Origin: Myxococcales bacterium
GTDB taxonomy: Bacteria > Myxococcota_A > Polyangia > Polyangiales > JAFGIB01
Length of the DNA: 64,000 nucleotides
Direction of reading: 5' to 3'
Assembly (NCBI GenBank): GCA_029880325.1
Contig: JAOUOP010000007.1
Span: 1 to 64,000 of the forward strand
The position numbers were made by a program, and so were the translations under genes. A model generated the notes under the pieces. It searched no databases, was not told the DNA's origin, and saw nothing but the letters and a program-made list of their open reading frames with translations. Shown here one piece after another: positions 7,274 through 18,896 of this stretch (the stretch's first letter is position 1; every line of letters starts with the position of its first letter).

Positions 7274-8371
7274 TCAATCCACCCGCACGATGCCGGTCTG
7301 GAAGAGTTGGGTGGTCGGGTCCACGTCCACCGTCAGAAAATGGCGGCCCATGTTGTCGAGGCGTTCCGGAATCGCGCCGCCGCCGCCTGTAATGTAGGCC
7401 GGGATGCCGGCGTTGCTGTAGGCATAATAGGAGTGGACGTGGCCGTAGACGGTGATGTCGACGCCGGCGCGCGCCAGGCGGCCCAGGAGCATGTTGGCTT
7501 CGGCTCGGCTGGCGAAGGCGCCGTTGCGGATGCCGCGGGCGTCGAGTGGGGGGATGTGCATGTAGACGGAGTGAAAGGCGTCGTTGCCCTGCTGGAGCCA
7601 GTCGTCGAGCCAGGCGTAGACGCGGGGGGCGAGGGTGGCGCTGGCCGAGTCCAGCAGCGTGAAGTGGGCGCCGTGGAAGCTGAAGTGGTGGCTGCCGCGG
7701 CCGAAGTAGCGGTGGTAGCGGTCGTCGGCGATGCCCAACTCGTGGTTTCCCAGGGTGGTGAAGCAGGGGACGGCTAGCTCGGCGAGTTCGCGCTGGAAGC
7801 GCTCGAGCTGGCCGCTTTCGCCCTGTTCGGTGAGGTCGCCGCTCATGACTGCAAAACGAATCGAGGGGTCGTCGTTGATGCGGCCGTAGATGTCCTGGAC
7901 GTCGTCGATGGCGTCCTGGACGTCGGCGAAGATGGCGTAGCGGAAGGGGGTTTCGTCCTGGGCGTCGGTGACGCCCAGGTGCAGCTCGGCTCGTCCCGCT
8001 GCCGGCAGCGTGAAGGCCCAGCGCTGCTTGGTGGGCGCCGCTTGTTCGGTTTGCGTGGCCTCTACGGCCTGCCCCTCGTACTCAACTTCCAGCTGTGCGC
8101 CGGGCATGGTGTTTTCCACGAAGAGTTCCCAGTCGGCGCCCGCGTCGGCTTCGCTCGCGAGCGTGAACCTTAGGTCCGGTGCTCCGGCCCAGAGGTGAAG
8201 GTGCCCGGGTCGAAAATTGCGCACGGCGGCGCGACCGCCGACGACGCTGATCTTCGCGCCTTCGCTTTCGGCCTGGCCCACGCGGGCGTCGACGTTGGCA
8301 CGGTGCTCGGCCACGTCCAGGCAGCCGCTGGTCCAGAAGACGGCGAGCGCGAGGATGCGCAGTCGATTCAT
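7274..8371 (-). CDS. Metallophosphoesterase lipoprotein with altered first metal motif
   Basis: 365 aa. Signal peptide with lipobox (TSGC, Cys 17), an N-terminal beta-rich region (~35-140), then a calcineurin-like phosphoesterase domain. Motifs seen in order: FADVQ, SGDLTEQG, LGNHE, MHIPP and YGHVHSYY. The usual first motif DxH is DVQ, so one metal ligand is replaced, while GD, GNHE, H and GHxH remain. It may hydrolyse phosphate esters in the periplasm or be a weakened enzyme. Last gene of the minus-strand operon starting at 14042; its start overlaps the previous stop by 4 bp. Confidence 0.82.
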   Translation of the reverse strand: MNRLRILALAVFWTSGCLDVAEHRANVDARVGQAESEGAKISVVGGRAAVRNFRPGHLHLWAGAPDLRFTLASEADAGADWELFVENTMPGAQLEVEYEGQAVEATQTEQAAPTKQRWAFTLPAAGRAELHLGVTDAQDETPFRYAIFADVQDAIDDVQDIYGRINDDPSIRFAVMSGDLTEQGESGQLERFQRELAELAVPCFTTLGNHELGIADDRYHRYFGRGSHHFSFHGAHFTLLDSASATLAPRVYAWLDDWLQQGNDAFHSVYMHIPPLDARGIRNGAFASRAEANMLLGRLARAGVDITVYGHVHSYYAYSNAGIPAYITGGGGAIPERLDNMGRHFLTVDVDPTTQLFQTGIVRVD

Positions 8372-9444
8372 TGCCAGGTCCTCCGTCGCAGCAGAAGTGA
8401 CAGGCCGACCACGTAGGCCGAACCGGATTCGGCGAAGAGTGAGGCGCCCATGTCCTCAGAGAAGAAGTGGCGCACGTGAAGGCCAAAGTGGCCCAGCGGA
8501 CCGCTGCCCAGGCCGGGCACCTTGAGGCCGGCGGCGAAGCCGTCGTGACGATGGTCGTAGTAGAGCGTGACGTCGCCACCGTCGCCGATGAAGAAGCCGA
8601 AGCCGAAGCGCGCCAGCATCATCTCGTCGGACTCGGTCGAGGTGTCGAACTGGCGGTTTGCACCCAGCGCGTAGCCCAAGCCGTAGTCAAAGAAAGAACC
8701 GGCAAGCGTCCGGCCGAGGACGCTCAGCTCCAGGCGCCCGGTGACGGAGGCCTCTGCGAAGCTGGTGGAGAAGCGCTCCGGGGCGAAGCGATGGTGGCTG
8801 GCCCCCAACTCCAGATCGATGTAGCTCCCCTGCCCAGAGCGCAGCAGACGGTAGGCGCCCAGGGCACGCAGGCGTTGGTTGTCGTGGCCCAGGCCGAGCC
8901 AGCCACTGAGCTGCACGCGCACGTCGCCAAGCCAGCTGGTGGCCGCCACGTGGCTGAAGGCGTCGTAGTCGAAAATGGGATCGCGTACGTAGCGCGGGCC
9001 GACTTCGAGCTCGAGGGCGGGCTGCAGGAGCGGCCTGCCGAAGCCGCCCTCGGGTGCCAGCACGCCGTAGATGTCGGCCAGGGCCGAGCTGCCAAAAAGC
9101 CCGCCGCCCAGGGCGGAGACGGCGATGAAGGGGCCGATGGTCTTGGGTGAGGCACCCGTGACGGCAAGGCCTGCGATGCCCGCGACCATCAGGCCCAGAC
9201 CGGCGCCCTCGGCTGCCAGCAGTCGATAGCCGGTGCGCGTTTCGCCAGCGACGAAGTGGCCGGTGCCGTGGACCAGCAGCCCCGGCACCACGGCGGTGAT
9301 CGTGGGCAGCACGCGTGGGCGCCCGGGCGCGGGCATTGCCTCCGCAGCCGCTGTGGCCTGGTTCGCCGGCTCCACAGCGCCAGCGTCGGCACGGGCCGAG
9401 ACGCTCGCGAAGAGCAACAAGGAGAGCAGCCAGACCTTGACCAT
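8368..9444 (-). CDS. Predicted outer-membrane beta-barrel-type protein
   Basis: 358 aa with a cleavable signal peptide (SARADA). Residues ~45-125 contain two or three hydrophobic glycine-rich segments; the rest (~135-358) alternates polar and hydrophobic residues with many aromatic turns ([31 protein letters not shown]), as in outer-membrane barrels. No named family recognised. It lies 33 bp after the peptidase gene and overlaps the metallophosphoesterase start (ATGA), so it is part of the same operon. Confidence 0.65.
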   Translation of the reverse strand: MVKVWLLSLLLFASVSARADAGAVEPANQATAAAEAMPAPGRPRVLPTITAVVPGLLVHGTGHFVAGETRTGYRLLAAEGAGLGLMVAGIAGLAVTGASPKTIGPFIAVSALGGGLFGSSALADIYGVLAPEGGFGRPLLQPALELEVGPRYVRDPIFDYDAFSHVAATSWLGDVRVQLSGWLGLGHDNQRLRALGAYRLLRSGQGSYIDLELGASHHRFAPERFSTSFAEASVTGRLELSVLGRTLAGSFFDYGLGYALGANRQFDTSTESDEMMLARFGFGFFIGDGGDVTLYYDHRHDGFAAGLKVPGLGSGPLGHFGLHVRHFFSEDMGASLFAESGSAYVVGLSLLLRRRTWQ

Positions 9445-9477
9445 GATCGTCGGCCCTGTGGCGTTGCCGGTGACCCG

Positions 9478-11049
9478 CTACCTCAGACTCGAGCAGGCGC
9501 GGGTGGCGCGGGCGACCTCGGCTTGATCGCTGCTGACCTGCACCAACTGGCAGTGAGGTGTGGGGTCGAAGGGGTTGATGAAGATGGCTTCGCGCAGCGC
9601 CGGTGCAGCCGCCTCGCGGTTGCCGGTGGCGACCCAGGCGGCGCCGACAATGGCGTGGGTGGGCGCGTGACCGGGAAAGCGCTCACGTTGGGGGGAAAGT
9701 GCATCGATCGCCTCCTGGGGCCGCCCCGCATCGAGCGCGGCACGTCCCCAGCGCGCGGCGACGATGGGGTCGAGGCGGTCGGCTCGATGGGCTTTTTCGT
9801 ACTCGAGGGCGGCGGCCAGGCTGCGGCCGCGATCCCACAGCAGGTCGCCAATGCGCAGGTGGCGGCGGGCGGTGCTCTCTTTGACTTCGGAGGCTTCGTC
9901 GGCGGGGCCTTCGCCCTCGCGGAAGCGCAGCTCCAGGCGGCGGGCGGCGCCTTTGCCCTCGGACTTGGGCAGGCCGGCCTGCCAGGTCTTTTCGAGCTGC
10001 TGGAACTTGGTGCCGGCGGCGTCGGCCAGGGCCTTGCGGGCATCGACATCGTTTTTGACCGAGAGCAAAGCCTGGCGCAGCGCCGCCTCACCGTGGTCGC
10101 GGACGTAGCGGTCCATGAAGGTCGAGACCTGCGCGAAGGCCAGGGCGGCGTCGTCCTGGGACGGCAGCATGGCGATGGAGGGGTGCATCTGCTCGAAAGT
10201 CAGTAGCTTTCCGGCCTGGCGCGCCTCGGCCAGCAGCTCGCGCGTGGCCGGATCCATGTGCAGGCCGGCTGCCCGGTCCCGCCACTTGCGCTCGAGCAGC
10301 TTGGCCGTGCCCTCTTGAAGCCACACGGGCGCGCGGTCGGCCGTCATCTGCGAGAGCACCAAATGCACCAACTCGTGGGTGATGGTGTCGGCCCAGGGAT
10401 AGCCCCGCACCAGCGCCCGCGGACTGGTGATCATGAGTCGGTTCCATTTACACAGGGCCACGGTGCCGGTAGCGCGGATTTGCTCGACGGTGAGCGATGA
10501 AAGCTGGGCGAGGGTATCGGGGCTGGGGTAGATCTCCAGACGCACCGGACCCGGCAGGTGCGTGCCCAGGACCTCCTGCAGCACGCGGTCGCCGGCGCTC
10601 AGCACTTCAAGTGCGTAGCTCGCCAGGACCGCGTCCTTGCCCGAAGGGTGCAGAATGCGGTAGCGGCCGTCTGCGCTGCTGAGTTCCACGTAGTCGCGCG
10701 TGACTTCTTCGGTCGCCCGATACAACTCGACCAATCCCTGCCAGCGCTGCTGCTGCTTTTCGGTGCCCGCCGCGAGCGCCCCCGCGGCCGTATCATAGGC
10801 CAGGCGATAGTCACCGCGATGGAACGCCAGGCGGGCCCGCTCGAAGCGCGCCGCAGCCTGCCCCGAACTGGTCTCGTCGAGGCTCGCCAGCAGCTGCTCG
10901 GCGCGATCGAGTTCGAGCGCGCTGATGGCCTCGGCCGCTTCGGTCAGCTGCTGCTTGGCGCTCGGCTCGGCGTCGCCGCGCCGGGTGGGCAGCTGCAGCC
11001 CGGCGACGACCAATAGTGCGACGAGCCAGGGCTTGAATTGGAAGCTCAT
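9478..11049 (-). CDS. Peptidase MA-like zinc protease with C-terminal TPR repeats
   Basis: 523 aa, exported (hydrophobic N-terminus). The central domain has HELVH at 225-229 and the downstream glutamate in WLQEG (E246), the gluzincin HExxH...E arrangement of the peptidase MA family. Helical repeats before it (~35-110) and TPR-like repeats after it (~400-510, [26 protein letters not shown]) suggest a protein-interaction role. The substrate is unknown; the setting with a DUF4175-like protein and a barrel suggests envelope quality control. The start overlaps the upstream stop by 4 bp. Confidence 0.8.
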   Translation of the reverse strand: MSFQFKPWLVALLVVAGLQLPTRRGDAEPSAKQQLTEAAEAISALELDRAEQLLASLDETSSGQAAARFERARLAFHRGDYRLAYDTAAGALAAGTEKQQQRWQGLVELYRATEEVTRDYVELSSADGRYRILHPSGKDAVLASYALEVLSAGDRVLQEVLGTHLPGPVRLEIYPSPDTLAQLSSLTVEQIRATGTVALCKWNRLMITSPRALVRGYPWADTITHELVHLVLSQMTADRAPVWLQEGTAKLLERKWRDRAAGLHMDPATRELLAEARQAGKLLTFEQMHPSIAMLPSQDDAALAFAQVSTFMDRYVRDHGEAALRQALLSVKNDVDARKALADAAGTKFQQLEKTWQAGLPKSEGKGAARRLELRFREGEGPADEASEVKESTARRHLRIGDLLWDRGRSLAAALEYEKAHRADRLDPIVAARWGRAALDAGRPQEAIDALSPQRERFPGHAPTHAIVGAAWVATGNREAAAPALREAIFINPFDPTPHCQLVQVSSDQAEVARATRACSSLR

Positions 11050-14042
11050 CGCAGCAACTCCTCGTAGTAGCGCCGGATGGCCCCCTGAAAGCCCCTGGGG
11101 CCCGGTTCACGCATGGCGTCGAGCAGCTTGCGACGCATCTCCACCGGGCCGCTGAAGGCTTCGGCGTCGGGGATCTCGACGGGGCCGTCGACCTGGCCAT
11201 CGCGGCCTTCACCTTCGCGGCCTTCGCCGGATTGACTGCCGCTGCCCGCCTGCTGGCGCTGGGCCAGGCGTTCGTCGATCTCGCGAATGCGGTCGGAGGC
11301 TTCCTGCTGCGCCTGCATGGCCTGTTGCGGCTTGCCCTGCTTGAGCGCGCGCTCGGCGGCCTGCATGGCATCGGATACCTCACCCATGGCCTGCTCGGCC
11401 TGGGGCGATAGCGGTCTGTTGTCGGGGCCGTGGGCCAGGGATTGGCGCAGACGTTCGGCGGCTCCGCGCGTCTCTTTCTGGGAAGTGGCGTCGCCCCGCA
11501 TGCGCGCGCGCTGTCCTTCGCTGAGGTGGTCGCCCAGCTGCGGCGTTGCCCGATCCAACTCTTGGTTTAGAGCTTGCAGCCCCTGCGAGGCGCGCTGTGC
11601 CCGCTCGGCCCGCTCCCAGGTCTCGCCCTTGTGCCCGGGAAACATCTGCGCTTCGGCATTCATGCTGGCGGCGGCGTGGTCCAGGTGGCGCTCGGCGGCC
11701 CGTCCGTTGCGGCTGGCCTGGGCCAGGTCCCCCGTCTGCAGCGCGTCGCGGGCGTCGCGCAGGCGGTCACGCGCACGTCCCAGCAGGGTCGATTCCATGC
11801 CGCCGGGGGCGTCTTTTTGGAGCGCCTCCAGCTGCCGCTCCAGGGCCGCGGCCCGCTCGCGCATACTCTCGGTGCTGGTGGCACCCTGGCCCTTCACGCG
11901 CCCGGTGGCGTCGCGCACGATGTCGCTGCTGCGCTCGGCCAGTCGCTGCTGTTGCTCGCCGATCATACCCAGCTCGCGGCGGGCCTCGGCCAGCGCCCGA
12001 TCGCGCGGACCGAAGTGGGCTTCGCGAAAGCGCGCACCGCCGCCCTCGATCTGCGACTGCAGCTCTTCGATCTGTTCCTGTAGGGCGGCGAGCGCCTCTT
12101 CGGCCCGCGCCAGGTCGTCGCCCTCGACGGCATTGCGAAGCTCTTCGATGCTGCTGCGCGCGTTGCTCTGGGGAATTGCCTCCTGGTTGATAAACTCGCT
12201 GGGCACCCGCTTGGCCAGGCGCGAAAGGTTTTGGGCCAGCTCGCGCAGGCGGCGCTGGGCCTTGGCGATTTCGGCCAGCAGCGCCCGTTTGCCCTCGGCG
12301 CTGGGTTCGTTCTTGAAGCGCTCGAGCAATTTCTCGATCTCTTCCTGAAGCTCTCCCAGCTCGGTGCTGAGCTGGCGCGCTTCATTGACCAGCGCCTCTG
12401 CGACGGCGTCGGCCAGCAGGATCACCGCCTCTTCCTCCTCTTCGACCACTTCGCCGTCCAGGCGCACGCGCAGGGGATGGCTCGAAGCACTTCCCTGATG
12501 GAGCGAGTCCTCCCGGCGCAGCGCCCGCCGGATGCGATTGCGCGCCCCGCGCAGCTGCTCGGTGTCGATGGGGGCTGTGGCAGGGGCCGCGTCGACACTG
12601 TCGATGACGCTGCTGAGCGCTTCGGTGAAGGCCAGCTCCCCCACGTGCAACTCGGCCATGCGTTTGCGCGCCGCCATGGCATCTTCCGGGGGCGGCTGCT
12701 CCAGGCGATCGGCGAGCACATCGAGGGCGCCGTCCAGCAGCTGGCGCAGCTTCGGCACGTGTAGCGACAGGCGTTGGGCCTCGGAGGCGATCTCCAGCGC
12801 CAGGGTCGGTGAGGTGCCCAGGTTTGGGCCGGCGACGGAGTCGGCGTCGGTGGCCTCCAGCCACAGCAGCAGCAAATCCCCGGGTCGGGCACCGAGCTCG
12901 CTTGGTAGCAGCTCGTGGCTGTCGTCGAGCTGCGTGCGCGGACCGTCGGCCGCCAGCGCCGCCCACAGTCGTCTGCGCTCCTCGCTGCCATCGGGCAGCC
13001 GCACCGCCAGTTCCAGCGTGGCCAGGCCGTGATCGTCGTGGGCACGGTAGCGGATCGACAGCGGTAGCTCGGCCTCCACGATCATGCCGTCGCGCGGAGC
13101 GTCGATGGCGATGGTGGGGGGCTTGTCGGCGACCACCGAAAGCGAGCGCGCTCGGCTGTCCTGGTACCAGCGTCCCTGGCTCTCGAAGCGAATCGCCAGC
13201 TCACTGTCCTCGCGGGCCTCGATGCGCGCCTGGTAGCGATGCTGGCCCCGTTCACCGAGCGCGCGCAGCTGCACGCGGCTTTCGCCCAGCACCACGACGC
13301 CGAAGTCCGCGGCGATGCGAGCCTGCAGATTCAGCTCGATGGTGGTTCCGCGTGGCACCTCGATGCGTTCGGGGTCATCGAGACGCTGGGCCTTTCGCTG
13401 CAGGTAGCTCGGGTAGATCAGCCGCGCCTGCAGGGAGCTGACCACGGGCGCCAGGTGCACGCCGTCGGCGCGCACCTGGGCGGGGGAGAGCAGGGCGCCC
13501 AGGCTCTCGCGCAGCGAAGCGCTGGCGCCCAACGACGCGAGACTCAAAAGCAGCGCCGCTGCTCCGGCCAGGGCAGCGGGCTGCAAAAGACCGCGCCAGG
13601 GCACCACGCGCTCGGGCGGCAACTCGGAAAGCGCCGCACGCACCGACGCGGCGTGGGCCCCGACCAGCGCAGGCGAGCCGTGGCCCGGGCCGCGGGTGGC
13701 CAACTCGAGCGCGCTCTGGAGCGCCGAGGCCAACGACGGGCGGTGGGCGGCAACCAGCTGGCAGCCGCCGTAGCCGCGCAGCCGCGACAGCGGGCGCAAC
13801 AGCCACAGCGCTGCACCAAGGGCGGCAGCGCCGCAGAGCAGCAGGCTCAGGCGCGCGTAGCCGGGGGTCACCACCGCTGGCGCCATCGTGGCCAGCGCGA
13901 GCAAGAGCACGCTGGCCAGACCGCTGCAAGCCAGCAAGGCGCGCAAGAGGAGCTGCAGGCCGGCGCGGCGCTTGATGCTGCCGAGGTAGTCCGCGATGGC
14001 ACCACCTGCGCCCTGGGCGCCGCTATGCGAGGTGCGATTCAT
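11046..14042 (-). CDS. DUF4175-like membrane protein with long coiled-coil tail
   Basis: 998 aa. Two N-terminal hydrophobic helices (~30-80), a third near 165-190, a beta-rich periplasmic region (~210-410), then almost 600 residues of charged heptad-rich helix (EELQSQIEGG, ALERQLEALQ, LRQSLAHG). The layout is that of DUF4175/TIGR02302-type proteins found near MoxR/Bat operons; the gene at 32977 is a shorter relative. The ATG at 14042 is used; a TTG 12 bases upstream is possible. First gene of a four-gene operon with a peptidase, a barrel and a phosphoesterase. Inferred role: structural scaffold across the inner membrane. Confidence 0.72.
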   Translation of the reverse strand: MNRTSHSGAQGAGGAIADYLGSIKRRAGLQLLLRALLACSGLASVLLLALATMAPAVVTPGYARLSLLLCGAAALGAALWLLRPLSRLRGYGGCQLVAAHRPSLASALQSALELATRGPGHGSPALVGAHAASVRAALSELPPERVVPWRGLLQPAALAGAAALLLSLASLGASASLRESLGALLSPAQVRADGVHLAPVVSSLQARLIYPSYLQRKAQRLDDPERIEVPRGTTIELNLQARIAADFGVVVLGESRVQLRALGERGQHRYQARIEAREDSELAIRFESQGRWYQDSRARSLSVVADKPPTIAIDAPRDGMIVEAELPLSIRYRAHDDHGLATLELAVRLPDGSEERRRLWAALAADGPRTQLDDSHELLPSELGARPGDLLLLWLEATDADSVAGPNLGTSPTLALEIASEAQRLSLHVPKLRQLLDGALDVLADRLEQPPPEDAMAARKRMAELHVGELAFTEALSSVIDSVDAAPATAPIDTEQLRGARNRIRRALRREDSLHQGSASSHPLRVRLDGEVVEEEEEAVILLADAVAEALVNEARQLSTELGELQEEIEKLLERFKNEPSAEGKRALLAEIAKAQRRLRELAQNLSRLAKRVPSEFINQEAIPQSNARSSIEELRNAVEGDDLARAEEALAALQEQIEELQSQIEGGGARFREAHFGPRDRALAEARRELGMIGEQQQRLAERSSDIVRDATGRVKGQGATSTESMRERAAALERQLEALQKDAPGGMESTLLGRARDRLRDARDALQTGDLAQASRNGRAAERHLDHAAASMNAEAQMFPGHKGETWERAERAQRASQGLQALNQELDRATPQLGDHLSEGQRARMRGDATSQKETRGAAERLRQSLAHGPDNRPLSPQAEQAMGEVSDAMQAAERALKQGKPQQAMQAQQEASDRIREIDERLAQRQQAGSGSQSGEGREGEGRDGQVDGPVEIPDAEAFSGPVEMRRKLLDAMREPGPRGFQGAIRRYYEELLR

Positions 14043-14298
14043 GATCGGCTGCAACGTAGCAGAAGCTGGCGCCGGGCCACGCGGGAGGCTTTCTTTCTTC
14101 GCGGGCCCCCGGGCGTCTGCAGGCCGCTCCGTGCGGCGCTTGTAGCATGACCGCTGGGCGACCGTTTCGGTGGCTCCACACGCGAGCAGAGCGGCCGCCG
14201 CGCTCTGAATGGCGCTGCCGTCCCGAGCTGCAGCGTAATCGCTATGGCACCGATCATCATTTTACGCGATGATGGGCAGCTCTCGGGAGGAGAGTCCG
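14043..14298. promoter_or_regulatory. Divergent intergenic region with a small dyad
   Basis: 256 bp between two divergent genes, so promoters for both must lie here. The only notable structure is CATCAT-TTTACGCG-ATGATG at 14255-14274, just upstream of the plus-strand ribosome site, which could be an operator. No convincing -35/-10 pair was found. Confidence 0.3.
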
Positions 14299-15906
14299 AT
14301 GTCCGGTCCGCCGTCCGAAGTAAGCGCCTCCGAATCGCCAGGAGCCAATCCGCTGCCGCAGCCCGAGGCTGCCGTCGTGCGCGAAACCGGTGTCGAGCCG
14401 ATGTCGGCAAGCGATGCATCGGAGTCGATCGAGTCCGAAGTGTCGCGGCTGGAGTCGCTGCTGGCCGAGCGCTCGCGCGCCCTGCGCGAGGCACAGGGCG
14501 AGGTCGGTCGTCTCTCCCGCTTGTTCGTCGAGGCCCAGGGGCGTTTCGAGGCCCTCGCCGCCGATGCGTCCCAGGGTGAGGCATCTCAAGGCGAGGCCGA
14601 GCCCCCCGCAGCCGGAGACGCCGAGCTGCGCGCTGCGGCGGACGCGGCGGTGGCGCGTGCCCTGGAGGCCGAGGTCGCACGGGCCGAGTTGCGCTTCGAG
14701 CTGGACGAGGCGTTGGCGCGCATCGCCGGACTCCATGCGGCGGCCCGCGCGCCAGCGGCCAGTGCACCGGCGGCCAGTGCGCCGGCAGACCGCGATGTCG
14801 AGCTCGAGCAGGCCCGGCTCAGCGGCACCGCCCGCGGCCTCAAGGCGGCGCTCGCGGAGGCCGAGGAAGCCCGCGATGTGGCCGAGGCCCGTCTGATGCT
14901 GACCGAGCAGGACTTGCAGGAAGCCCGCGAAGCGCTGCGCAAGCGCGCCAGCGAGCTAGGGCACCTTCGCGAGCAGCTTGAGTTGTCGTTGATCAAGGAG
15001 CGCTCCAGCGTCGAGCAGCTGTCGCGCTCGGTCGCCGAAGCCGAAGCCGAAACCCTGCGCGGAGAGATCGCGGGGCTGCGGGCGCGGGTGCAGGAGTCGG
15101 AGCGGGCGCTGGAACTCGCCCGCCAGCGCGTGCGGGCGGTGGAAGCGAACTCCGTGGACCGTGAGGCTCTGGGCGCGGCGCGTGCCGAGCTGGGAGTGCT
15201 CAAGGCCGAGCGCGAGAGTCTCGAGGCGCGCAGCGCGGAACTCGATCGGCTGCTGTCACGGGAGAGCGACAAGGGGCGTGATCTGGCGACCAAGCTCGCC
15301 CAGAGCACGGCAGAGGCGGCCAGCAGCAAGCAGGAAATCCGGCGTTTGCAGGCGGAGGTCGATTCCTTGCGCGAGGCCATCCGGGCGCTCGAAGAAGACG
15401 CCCAGCGCCGCGAGGAAACCCTGGAGGCCCAGCGCGATGCGGCCCAGCGCGGCACTGTGGGCCACAGGCGTCAGATCAGCGCCCTGAGCGAGACCCTGCG
15501 CGAGACCCGCGCCGCCTTTGAGAGCCTCTCCCAGTCGCTGGCCGAGCTGCTGCACCAGGAGGCGCCGGAGGGGGCCGAAGAGGCGACGATGCCGGGTGTG
15601 GCAGTCGAACTCGAGACCCTGGGCCAGCTCGAGGGGCGCGTGGCCTCCCGCGACGAGCGCATCGCCGTGCTCGAAAAGCAACTGTCCGAAGCCGAAACGG
15701 GGCGCGCTGCGGCCCTGGAGGATCGCGATGTGTCGGTGGACCACTGGCGCGCTGAGCTGAGCCGGACCTCGTCGGAGCTGGAACGCAGCCGCAGCCGCTT
15801 TTCCGCCGTGCAGAACGCGCTCCGGTCCCTGCGCTCGAGCCTCGGCAGCGACGAAGCCATCAGCGCCGAGCGCTTGCGTGAAGTCTTCGCGCTGATCGAG
15901 TCATAG
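14299..15906 (+). CDS. Long coiled-coil protein, unknown function
   Basis: 535 aa, almost entirely alpha-helical heptads rich in Glu, Arg, Ala and Leu (ESEVSRLESLLAERSRAL, RGEIAGLRARVQESERAL). An alanine/proline-rich break near 155-170 separates a shorter and a longer coil. No signal peptide or membrane segment, so probably cytoplasmic and filament- or dimer-forming. GGAGGAG six bases before the ATG at 14299 decides the start over the ATG at 14269. It ends against the groEL terminator, which can serve both genes. Confidence 0.7.
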   Translation: MSGPPSEVSASESPGANPLPQPEAAVVRETGVEPMSASDASESIESEVSRLESLLAERSRALREAQGEVGRLSRLFVEAQGRFEALAADASQGEASQGEAEPPAAGDAELRAAADAAVARALEAEVARAELRFELDEALARIAGLHAAARAPAASAPAASAPADRDVELEQARLSGTARGLKAALAEAEEARDVAEARLMLTEQDLQEAREALRKRASELGHLREQLELSLIKERSSVEQLSRSVAEAEAETLRGEIAGLRARVQESERALELARQRVRAVEANSVDREALGAARAELGVLKAERESLEARSAELDRLLSRESDKGRDLATKLAQSTAEAASSKQEIRRLQAEVDSLREAIRALEEDAQRREETLEAQRDAAQRGTVGHRRQISALSETLRETRAAFESLSQSLAELLHQEAPEGAEEATMPGVAVELETLGQLEGRVASRDERIAVLEKQLSEAETGRAAALEDRDVSVDHWRAELSRTSSELERSRSRFSAVQNALRSLRSSLGSDEAISAERLREVFALIES

Positions 15907-15975
15907 GAGCTTGCTGGGCCCCGCTCTCCCGCCCTGGCCCGGCTTTGCCCCCTCGGCTTTGCCCCCGGGAAGAAA

Positions 15976-16012
15976 GCAAAACGCCGGATCCGATTCGGAC
16001 CCGGCGTTTTGC
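15976..16012. terminator. Bidirectional terminator between the coiled-coil gene and groEL
   Basis: Twelve-base perfect arms GCAAAACGCCGG and CCGGCGTTTTGC, extended by three further pairs around a 5-base loop. The stem is flanked by A-rich sequence on one side and TTTT within the arm on the other, giving an intrinsic-type terminator readable from both strands. It lies 24 bp past groEL and 70 bp past the plus-strand gene. Confidence 0.78.
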
Positions 16013-16035
16013 CGCTGGCCGTACCAAGCTGGAGA

Positions 16036-17694
<1,659 letters not shown>

Positions 17695-17985
17695 TTACTC
17701 TTGCACCACCCCGAGGATGTCGTCCTCGCGCATGATGAGTAGTTGTTCTCCGTCCACCGTGATGTCGGTGCCGCCGTATTTGCTGAAGAGCACGCGGTCG
17801 CCGACCTTGACCTCGGGCTTGCGGGTGCTGCCGTCCTCGAGGATCTTGCCCTTGCCGACGGCGAGGATCTTGCCCTCGGCCGGCTTTTCCTTGGCCGAAT
17901 CGGGAATGATAATCCCGCCGGCGGTCTTCTCTTGCTCTTGAATCCGGGAAACCAGGACACGGTCCTGGAGGGGACGAATGCGCAT
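17695..17985 (-). CDS. groES: Co-chaperonin GroES (10 kDa)
   Basis: 96 aa lid of the GroEL chamber. Typical sequence: [10 protein letters not shown] at the start, the mobile loop [19 protein letters not shown] (residues ~17-35), and the [12 protein letters not shown] strand. The ATG at 17985 has GGAGGAAGG upstream; longer in-frame extensions to 18099 are not conserved. Transcribed with groEL. Confidence 0.98.
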   Translation of the reverse strand: MRIRPLQDRVLVSRIQEQEKTAGGIIIPDSAKEKPAEGKILAVGKGKILEDGSTRKPEVKVGDRVLFSKYGGTDITVDGEQLLIMREDDILGVVQE

Positions 17986-18046
17986 CTGAACCTTCCTCCG
18001 ATATCGTTGCCGGCGTGTGCTCCGGCCCATAAACTCGCATGCCCGC

Positions 18047-18059
18047 CCGGAAATTCCGG
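18047..18059. promoter_or_regulatory. 13-bp dyad in the groES leader
   Basis: CCGGAA-A-TTCCGG is a perfect 6+1+6 palindrome between the candidate promoter and groES. No CIRCE element (TTAGCACTC-N9-GAGTGCTAA) is present, so heat-shock control by HrcA at this site is not supported; this dyad is an alternative operator candidate. Confidence 0.35.
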
Positions 18060-18071
18060 TGAGGCGCGCGA

Positions 18072-18099
18072 AACATAACCAGCCCCACGGCCCAGTCAA
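18072..18099 (-). promoter_or_regulatory. Candidate groES-groEL promoter
   Basis: On the minus strand, TTGACT (18099-18094) and TATGTT (18077-18072) are separated by 16 bp, close to a housekeeping sigma consensus. They lie about 85 bp before groES. No heat-shock sigma-32 sequence was recognised. Confidence 0.5.
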
Positions 18100-18125
18100 G
18101 GGTCAGCGACGGGCCATTGTGCGCG

Positions 18126-18154
18126 TTGCCCGCATTCCGTGATAGCGCTAGAAT
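18126..18154 (+). promoter_or_regulatory. Candidate promoter for the gene at 18221
   Basis: TTGCCC (18126-18131), 17-bp spacer, TAGAAT (18149-18154). Transcription would begin about 60 bp before the start codon. It is divergent from the groES promoter. Confidence 0.5.
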
Positions 18155-18220
18155 GTCGAGTACTTGGGCGCCAAATGCCAGATCGGCGGTGGCGTCCGGT
18201 GAACCCTCGAAGGAGCCTGG

Positions 18221-18787
18221 ATGGCGGCGATCGACGCCTCTGCCAACATTCGAGATTTCTTTCAGGCGCAGCTGTCAGAAGCGCTGAGCGCCCAGGGGGT
18301 GCAAACCGCCGACGCCACCCGCGACTATCTGGTCGAGCTGATGGCTGGCTTCGCCAACGGGCCGCTCGTGGCGCGACTGGGCTTTCCCCTGGTCACACTG
18401 CTGGAGCGGGCCCTGGCGGTGGCGGGTCGCGAACGCGAGGCGCGTCTGCGCGAGCTGGGCGACACCTCCCTCTTTTTATACGGTTTTCTCCCCGACAGTT
18501 TCGAGCGCCGCGGCCTGACCGCCGAGTACGTCGAGACCATGGGCGGGCGCGCCTACCGGGCTGTCGTGCGCGTGCGCGGCGGTGGGGTCTTCGCCGAGCT
18601 GGCGTCCCGATTTAGGGAGATGGGGGGCGTGCTCGACGAGGTGAGGGAGCGCACATCTTTGCGCACCGACGGAGAGCTGCTGCGACTCTACCAGCGCTGG
18701 CTCGAGTCCGGCTCCGACAGCCTGGCCCGGAGACTGGCGCGGCGAGGGGTCCATCCCGTGCCGCCCTCGCGCGGCGAGATCAACTGA
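18221..18787 (+). CDS. Conserved-looking hypothetical protein
   Basis: 188 aa, soluble, mainly helical, no signal peptide. Sequence features such as DYLVELMAGFA and LYGFLPDSFERRGLTAEYV (residues ~47-110) give it the look of a regulated adaptor rather than an enzyme, but no family is recognised. AAGGAG upstream supports the ATG at 18221. It lies between groES and the FHA-cyclase gene on the plus strand. Confidence 0.65.
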   Translation: MAAIDASANIRDFFQAQLSEALSAQGVQTADATRDYLVELMAGFANGPLVARLGFPLVTLLERALAVAGREREARLRELGDTSLFLYGFLPDSFERRGLTAEYVETMGGRAYRAVVRVRGGGVFAELASRFREMGGVLDEVRERTSLRTDGELLRLYQRWLESGSDSLARRLARRGVHPVPPSRGEIN

Positions 18788-18883
18788 AAACCGCTGACGA
18801 GCACCTCCTACAGGTGGGGCATCACCGCCGTCTTTTTGGAGCGCTCCGGCACTGCAACGTGGATTTTCTTGCCGGGCGTGCCG

Positions 18884-18889
18884 TACAAT
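18884..18889 (+). promoter_or_regulatory. TACAAT -10 box very close to the start codon
   Basis: TACAAT lies seven bases before the ATG at 18897, which has no Shine-Dalgarno sequence. Initiation at the usual distance from the -10 box would give a leaderless mRNA. The -35 is weak (TGGATT at 18-bp spacing). Confidence 0.4.
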
Positions 18890-18896
18890 TTCTGCC

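Noticed and set aside
17986-18120. CIRCE or sigma-32 site before groES
   Set aside because: No GAGTGCTAA-type inverted repeat or CTTGAA/CCCCAT pair found on either strand.
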